A program made the translations under genes and the position numbers. From assembly GCF_014653695.1 (NCBI RefSeq), contig NZ_BNAR01000005.1, positions 124,001 to 188,000 on the forward strand: a stretch of DNA of 64,000 nt, read 5' to 3'. This DNA comes from Lentzea cavernae (lineage in GTDB: Bacteria > Actinomycetota > Actinomycetes > Mycobacteriales > Pseudonocardiaceae). Numbering within the stretch: the stretch's first letter is position 1; each line of letters begins with the position of its first letter. The notes beneath the pieces were generated by a model that saw nothing but the letters and a program-made list of their open reading frames with translations, was not told the origin of the DNA and searched no databases. Below are positions 59,264 to 64,000 of this stretch, in pieces.

Positions 59264-60016
59264 GTGATCGAACACACGGGCAGCGGTGACCCGGCGCGGA
59301 CGCTGGCGTTGCTGTGGCGCACCCAGGAACGCGTGTCGCGCAAGGGCAAGCCGGACCTGAGCGTGGACCGCATCGTGCAGGCGGGCATCGCCCTGGCCGA
59401 CGCGGACGGGCTGCGGGCGCTGTCGATGCGGCGCGTGGCCGAGTCGCTGGGCGTGGGGACGATGTCGCTCTACACCTACGTGCCGGGCAAGGGCGAGCTC
59501 GTCGACGTCATGGTCGACACCGTGCAGGCCGCGACCGGGCGCGAACCGGCCGGCGGCTGGCGCGAGCACCTCGCGTACGTGGCGGCGGAGAACCTGGCGC
59601 TGTACCGGCGGCACCCGTGGTTGTTGCAGGTGGCGCCGTCGCGCACGGTGCTGGGCCCGCAGGTCGCGGCGAAGTACGACTTCGAACTGCGGGGCCTGGA
59701 GGGCGTGGGCCTGTCGGACGTGGAGATGGACTCGGTGCTCAACGTGGTGCTCGGGCACGTGCAGAACTCGGCGCGGGACCTGACGGCGGCCGCGGTCACC
59801 GAGAAGGAGACCGGCCTGACCGACCAGCAGTGGTGGGACGCGGCGGCACCGGTGCTGATGACCGTGTTCGACCCGGCCCGCTACCCGGTGGCGGCACGGG
59901 TGGGCGCGGCCGTCGGGCAGGCGCACCAGAGCGCGTTCAGCCCCGAGCACTCGTTCGAGTTCGGCCTGGAGATGATCCTCAACGGAGTGGCACGGCTCAT
60001 CGGGTCCAGGTCATGA
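59264..60016 (+). CDS. TetR-family regulator (TetR_C-type), paralogue 2
   Basis: 250 aa from GTG 59264. Opens GSGDPARTLALLWR, then HTH LRALSMRRVAESLGVGTMSLYTYVPGKGELVDVM, closely matching the TetR at 43459-44214, and a TetR_C ligand domain. The divergent target should be the SNF2-SWIM-Maa-DUF2238 operon. Overlapping specificity with paralogue 1 is likely because their operators share half-sites and spacing. Confidence 0.94.
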   Translation: MIEHTGSGDPARTLALLWRTQERVSRKGKPDLSVDRIVQAGIALADADGLRALSMRRVAESLGVGTMSLYTYVPGKGELVDVMVDTVQAATGREPAGGWREHLAYVAAENLALYRRHPWLLQVAPSRTVLGPQVAAKYDFELRGLEGVGLSDVEMDSVLNVVLGHVQNSARDLTAAAVTEKETGLTDQQWWDAAAPVLMTVFDPARYPVAARVGAAVGQAHQSAFSPEHSFEFGLEMILNGVARLIGSRS

Positions 60017-60023
60017 TGGCGGC

Positions 60024-60317
60024 GTGAACGACGACTGGGTGCGCATCGCGCGCTACGACAACGTCAAGGGCAGGCCCACCTCCTCCGCCGCCCTGCGGGC
60101 CTGACTGCGCGAGCGCGGCATCGACTGGATGCCCTTCGACCCAGGCGAGGTCCGGGTCGACCTGATGTGCCGTCCGGGCTCCGGTGTGATCGCGATCTCC
60201 GTGCAGCCCTGCGCGCTGCGCCGCCTCGGCCTTCACCCCGAGCAACCCTCTTCCCAGGTCACGGGCGCGTCCCCGCCTGCCTGGTGGCACGCGGAGGCCG
60301 AACGCCGGGGCTACTGA
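60024..60317 (+). pseudogene. Small conserved-looking gene with in-frame TGA
   Basis: GTG 60024 opens a 98-codon frame interrupted by a single TGA at 60102-60104, after which the same frame continues to a stop at 60317. Before the break: NDDWVRIARYDNVKGRPTSSAALRA; after it: LRERGIDWMPFDPGEVRV and CRPGSGVIAISVQPCALRRLG. A CGA-to-TGA change would restore an Arg. No frame shift is needed, so this is a nonsense mutation, a sequencing error, or (unlikely) recoding. Product unrecognised. Confidence 0.6.
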
Positions 60318-60440
60318 GACGCTACGAGCGGTAACAGCCGAGTGACGTCTCGCGGGATGGGTCGTTAATTCCGACGCGGTGTCACTGAGGTGCCTACAGT
60401 TACGCCACGCCGATCAACTCGCCGTTCGGGAGGCTCGCTC

Positions 60441-61682
60441 GTGGTGATCGACTCGCAGCCGCGGCAGGCGCTGGTGCGCCGCGTCACCGGTCTGGCGCGG
60501 TCGACCCCGGGACGGCTGAGCCTGATCGTCGTGGTGCTGGTCGTCGCGAGCCTCGCGAGCGGGTGGCTGACGACGTGGAGCGTGAACCGCCAGGAACGGG
60601 CGCTGGAGGACCTGGCGACGCGGTCGGAGCCGCTCGCGCACGCGGCGCAGGAGGTCTACCGGGCGTTGCAGGACGCGGACGCGACGGCGGCCAGCGCGTT
60701 CCTGTCCGGCGGCCTGGAGCCCTCGCAGCTGCGGGAACGCTACGAGGCCGACATCGCGCAGGCGCAGGCGGCGCTCTCGGTGGCGACGGCCTCCTCCCCC
60801 GACCTGACGGCAACGCTCGCCGCGCAGCTGCCGGTCTACACGGGGCTGATCGAGACGGCGCGCACGAACAACCGGCAGGGCTTCCCCGTGGGCGCCGCGT
60901 ACCTGCGGGAGGCCTCCGGGCTGATGCGCACGCAGCTGCTGCCCGCGGCGCAGGAGCTGTACCAGGCGGAGACCGACCGGGTGGCCCGCGCGCAGGACGA
61001 GGCGAGCTTCCCGTGGGGTTCGGTCGGGGTGGCGCTGGCGCTGGTCATCGCGCTGGTGCTCACGCAGCGGTACCTGACGCGCAAGACGAACCGGCTGCTC
61101 AACGTCGGCCTGCTGGTGGCGACCGGGGCCGCGGGGTTGTCGTTGTTGTGGGTGACGACGGTGTCGGTGCTGGTCATGAACGACGTGGCGGACTCGCGGG
61201 CGGCCTCGGACGAGGTCGACGTGCTCGCCCAGGCGCGGATCGCGACGCTCACCGCACGGGGCGAGGAGACGCTGACGCTGGTCGCGCGCGGTGCGGGCCA
61301 GACCTACGAGAAGAACTTCGTCGAGGTCTCGCAACGGCTGGAGGGCCTGCTGGACCAGGCCGTGAAACTCGACGACACCGAGGCCGCGGCCGAGGCGATG
61401 CGGCAGTTCCGGCAGTGGCAGCAGGTGCACCAGCGCATCCGCGAGGCCGACGACGCCGGGCAGTACAACGACGCGGTGGCGTTGATCGGCAACCCGTACT
61501 TCGACTCGCTGGACCAGGCGCTGGTGCGCGGGATCTCCGAGGCCCGGCAGGACTTCAGCGACGAGGTGGCGGTGGCGCGCGTGTCGCTGTCGGGCACGGC
61601 GGTCGGGGTGCTGGTGCTCGCGGTGATCGGCGCGGCGGGTGCGGCGATGGGGTTGTGGCAGCGGCTCAAGGAGTACAGGTGA
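60441..61682 (+). CDS. glnX: GlnX-like membrane sensor of the PknG pathway
   Basis: 413 aa from GTG 60441, with GGGAGG seven bases upstream. Four membrane helices: one near 27-45, two in the middle (about 190-245) and one at the C-terminal end, enclosing two extracytoplasmic helical domains (about 46-185 and 245-380). In mycobacteria glnX precedes glnH and pknG, and the three link extracellular Asp/Glu sensing to the kinase. The next gene overlaps by GTGA. Confidence 0.85.
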   Translation: MVIDSQPRQALVRRVTGLARSTPGRLSLIVVVLVVASLASGWLTTWSVNRQERALEDLATRSEPLAHAAQEVYRALQDADATAASAFLSGGLEPSQLRERYEADIAQAQAALSVATASSPDLTATLAAQLPVYTGLIETARTNNRQGFPVGAAYLREASGLMRTQLLPAAQELYQAETDRVARAQDEASFPWGSVGVALALVIALVLTQRYLTRKTNRLLNVGLLVATGAAGLSLLWVTTVSVLVMNDVADSRAASDEVDVLAQARIATLTARGEETLTLVARGAGQTYEKNFVEVSQRLEGLLDQAVKLDDTEAAAEAMRQFRQWQQVHQRIREADDAGQYNDAVALIGNPYFDSLDQALVRGISEARQDFSDEVAVARVSLSGTAVGVLVLAVIGAAGAAMGLWQRLKEYR

Positions 61683-62635
61683 GGCGACTGGCGCTGGCAG
61701 CGGTGCTGCTGCTCGGGGCGTGTTCGGCGGGACCGGCGCCGAGCGAGGTGGTGCCGCGCAGTGCCGCGGCCCCGCAGCCGGCGGACGCGAGCACGGTGTC
61801 GGCGGCGCCGAGCAGCGCGGCGGGCCCACCGCCCTCGTGCGACGCTACGGCGAGCCTGCGGCCGGGCGCGTTGCCGCAGGCCGGGCAGATGCCCGACGGG
61901 TCGACGATGGCGAAGATCGCGCAGCGCGGCCGGTTGATCGCCGGGGTAGACCAGAACTCGTACCTGATGGGGTTCCGCAACTCCTTCACCGGCGAGATCG
62001 AGGGCTTCGACGTCGACGTGGCGCGGCAGATCGCGAAGGCCGTGTTCGGCGACGAGAAGAAGGTGCAGTTCAAGGTCGTCACAGCGGCGGAGCGCATCCC
62101 GATGCTGCAAAGCGGCGCGGTCGACGTCGTGGTGCGCACGATGACGATCACTTGCCAGCGGCTGGAGAGCGTGGACTTCTCGCAGGTCTACTACCAGGCC
62201 GGGCAGCGGGTGCTGGTGCGCCGCAACTCCGGCATCGCCGGCGTGGAGGGCCTCGCGGACAAACGGGTGTGCGTGGCGTCGGGGTCGACGTCGCTGGGCA
62301 ACGTCGTGACCAGGGCGAAGACGACGGTGAGCGTGCCGAACTGGACCGACTGCCTGGTGATGCTGCAGCAGGGGCAGACGGACGCGATCTCCACCGACGA
62401 CACGATCCTGGCGGGACTGGCGGCGCAGGACCCCTACACCGAGGTGGTGGGATCGCGGTTCACCGACGAGTCCTACGGGGTGGGGATCCCGAAGGGGCAG
62501 GAGGACCTGGTCCGGTTCGTCAACGGCGTGCTGGAGCGGATGCGCACCGACGGCACGTGGCGCGGGATCTACGGGCGGTGGCTCACGCCGCTGGGCCCGG
62601 CACCAACGCCGCCGGTCGCGCGTTATCGGGACTAG
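61679..62635 (+). CDS. glnH: GlnH-like amino-acid-binding lipoprotein
   Basis: 318 aa from GTG 61679. Lipobox LLGAC with Cys 15, then a Pro/Ala/Ser linker, then a type-3 periplasmic binding fold (LIAGVDQNSYLMGFRNSF, GFDVDVARQIAKAVFGD, DVVVRTMTITCQRLESVDFS). Binds Asp/Glu/Gln and reports to GlnX and PknG. There is no ABC permease next to it, as expected for the signalling version. Confidence 0.92.
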   Translation: MRRLALAAVLLLGACSAGPAPSEVVPRSAAAPQPADASTVSAAPSSAAGPPPSCDATASLRPGALPQAGQMPDGSTMAKIAQRGRLIAGVDQNSYLMGFRNSFTGEIEGFDVDVARQIAKAVFGDEKKVQFKVVTAAERIPMLQSGAVDVVVRTMTITCQRLESVDFSQVYYQAGQRVLVRRNSGIAGVEGLADKRVCVASGSTSLGNVVTRAKTTVSVPNWTDCLVMLQQGQTDAISTDDTILAGLAAQDPYTEVVGSRFTDESYGVGIPKGQEDLVRFVNGVLERMRTDGTWRGIYGRWLTPLGPAPTPPVARYRD

Positions 62636-62645
62636 GGGGCGTCAG

Positions 62646-64000
62646 ATGAGCGAAGAACTGGACCTGCCCGAGACGGGGCCGTCGACAGCGCCGGGCACCG
62701 CGCCCTGGTCGGTGTCGCAGGAGGTGTCGCGCTCGGCGTCGGGACGGGCGCGCCGCGGCAGTGCCCGGTCGATGAGCCGCGGCCGGCTGGGCGCGGGCCT
62801 GGTCGAGGTGCCGCGGGTGCCCTACCGCGACCCGAAGACCGCGGTGCTGGAGAACCCCGAGGTCCCGGAGGCCAAGCGGTTCTGCTCGAAGTGCGGCAAG
62901 AAGGTCGGGCGCGCCAAGGACGGCAAGCAGGGCCGGGTGGAGGGCTTCTGCCCGCAGTGCGGTCACGCCTACTCGTTCACCCCGAAGCTGGAACCGGGCG
63001 AGGTGCTGCACGACCAGTACGGGGTGCTGGGGTGCCTGGCGCACGGCGGCCTGGGCTGGCTGTACCTGGCGCTGGACCACGCGGTGAGCGACCGGTGGGT
63101 GGTGCTCAAGGGCCTGCTCGACTCGGGTGACGCCGACGCGATGGCGGCGGCGCTGGCGGAGCGGCGGTTCCTGGCCGAGGTCGAGCACCCGAACATCGTG
63201 AAGATCCACAACTTCATCCGCCACGAGAGCAAGGTGAGCGACAAGCTCGTCGAGTACATCGTGATGGAGTACGTCGGCGGCGAGTCGATCAAGGACATGA
63301 TCACGCACCGGCGCCGGGAGGGCCGCGGTGACGAGGCGCTGCCGCTGGCGCAGGCCATCGCCTACGTGCTGGAGATCCTGCCCGCCCTGGGCTACCTGCA
63401 CGGGGTGGGCCTGCTGTACTGCGACTTCAAGCCGGACAACATGATCCACACCGAGGAGCAGCTCAAGCTGATCGACCTGGGGGCGGTGCGGCGCGTCGAC
63501 GACCACCACTCCCCCATCTACGGCACGGTCGGCTACCAGGCGCCGGAGATCGGCACGATCGGGCCGTCGGTGTTCTCCGACATCTACACCGTCGGCCGGG
63601 CGCTGGCGGTGATGAGCTTCCCGTTCGACTTCCGCGGCAAGTGCAAGGACCGGCTGCCCACGGCCGACGAGGTGCCGTTGCTGGGCCGCTACCCCTCGTT
63701 CCACCGGCTGCTGCTGCGGGCGACGAACCCGAACCCGGAGCTGCGGTTCTGCTCGGCGGAGGACATGGCCGAGCAGCTCACGGGCGTGCTGCGCGAGGTG
63801 CTGGCCCTGGAGGACGGTGTGCCGCGGCCGGGGTTGTCGCGGCAGTTCACGCCGGAACGCCGCCGGTTCGGCGTGGAGGGCTCGCTGGACCTGCGGGAGG
63901 TGGCGCTGGCGTTGCCGGCGCCGTCGGTGAGCACCTCCGACGCCGCGGCCTCGTGGCTGGCGACGGCGACGACGTCGGACCCGGAGGGGTTGCGCAAGGC
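62646..64000 (+). CDS. pknG: Serine/threonine protein kinase PknG (3' end beyond window)
   Basis: At least 451 residues visible from ATG 62646; the gene continues past the window. An N-terminal acidic/Ser-rich tail with a possible phospho-site, then a rubredoxin-like domain with CSKC (80-83) and CPQC (102-105). The kinase has the Gly loop GGLGWLY (134-140), Lys 155, catalytic YCDFKPDN with D260, and DLGAVR (277-282). The TPR domain expected at the C-terminus is only beginning. PknG controls glutamate metabolism through the OdhI/GarA protein. Confidence 0.95.
   Translation, partial: MSEELDLPETGPSTAPGTAPWSVSQEVSRSASGRARRGSARSMSRGRLGAGLVEVPRVPYRDPKTAVLENPEVPEAKRFCSKCGKKVGRAKDGKQGRVEGFCPQCGHAYSFTPKLEPGEVLHDQYGVLGCLAHGGLGWLYLALDHAVSDRWVVLKGLLDSGDADAMAAALAERRFLAEVEHPNIVKIHNFIRHESKVSDKLVEYIVMEYVGGESIKDMITHRRREGRGDEALPLAQAIAYVLEILPALGYLHGVGLLYCDFKPDNMIHTEEQLKLIDLGAVRRVDDHHSPIYGTVGYQAPEIGTIGPSVFSDIYTVGRALAVMSFPFDFRGKCKDRLPTADEVPLLGRYPSFHRLLLRATNPNPELRFCSAEDMAEQLTGVLREVLALEDGVPRPGLSRQFTPERRRFGVEGSLDLREVALALPAPSVSTSDAAASWLATATTSDPEGLRK

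Noticed and set aside
60102..60104. Selenocysteine codon
   Set aside because: No selenocysteine machinery or downstream stem-loop is seen, and most actinomycetes do not use UGA recoding; a nonsense mutation or sequence error is simpler.
1..64000. CRISPR array, rRNA or intact IS element
   Set aside because: No regularly spaced direct repeats, rRNA-like sequence or complete transposase found by reading the window.

Overview
The window is 64 kb of high-G+C DNA: a sample line at 9181-9240 has 44 G+C in 60 bases. Gene starts are often GTG, and many neighbouring genes overlap by ATGA or GTGA. The gene content points to an actinobacterium, most likely a Pseudonocardiales (Lentzea/Saccharothrix-like) chromosome; that is inference. 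Clade markers are a DUF397 protein with its DUF5753 XRE regulator, two mycothiol-type TIGR03086 proteins, an ECF42 sigma factor, and a glnX-glnH-pknG operon. I see no rRNA, tRNA, CRISPR array, intact transposase or integrase.

Layout. 1-2000: edge HTH regulator, peptide deformylase, and a coiled-coil zinc-finger-like protein with a strong inverted repeat upstream. 1995-4782: a receiver-only protein and a NarL/histidine-kinase pair. 4904-6317: three small genes, two of which share a 22-residue motif across their junction. 6323-20250: M20 peptidase/Lrp, MarR/FAD-monooxygenase/epoxide hydrolase, VanX-like dipeptidase/WYL/VOC, TetR/FBP, a WXG-like secretion-type pair, DUF5753/DUF397, TetR/alcohol dehydrogenase, HAD and TetR. 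20255-23325: lipoprotein esterase, then a membrane protein with DsbA and VKOR. 23326-27869: a low-G+C island carrying one large NACHT NTPase and about 1.7 kb of apparently non-coding DNA with two strong inverted repeats. 27870-32492: HAD/DeoR opposite an MFS-RraA-TIGR03086-VOC-YCII run. 32532-35669: secreted subtilase. 35765-49526: metabolic enzymes and regulators, including ECF42 with a shortened YCII partner, TetR-NmrA, a stress-protein pair, arylamine N-acetyltransferase, and an ECF sigma factor coupled to a membrane protein. 50268-50967: a cluster of three very small genes, one too short for usual gene calling. 51030-54815: a frameshifted SDR, an unknown protein, proline iminopeptidase and a WYL regulator. 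55009-59222: a four-gene overlapping operon (SNF2 helicase, SWIM protein, acetyltransferase, DUF2238). 59264-64000: TetR, a gene broken by an in-frame TGA, then glnX-glnH-pknG, cut by the window end.

The window is dominated by small regulator-plus-target modules, and in many the operator can be read as an inverted repeat in the divergent gap. Two TetR paralogues 15 kb apart have the same operator architecture (CCGTA-N5-TACGG). A WYL regulator shares CTGAC-N7-GTCAG with the nearby peptidase promoter. The least explained items are the paired motif at 5380-5535, the NACHT island, and the small Cys-rich cluster at 50547-50967.
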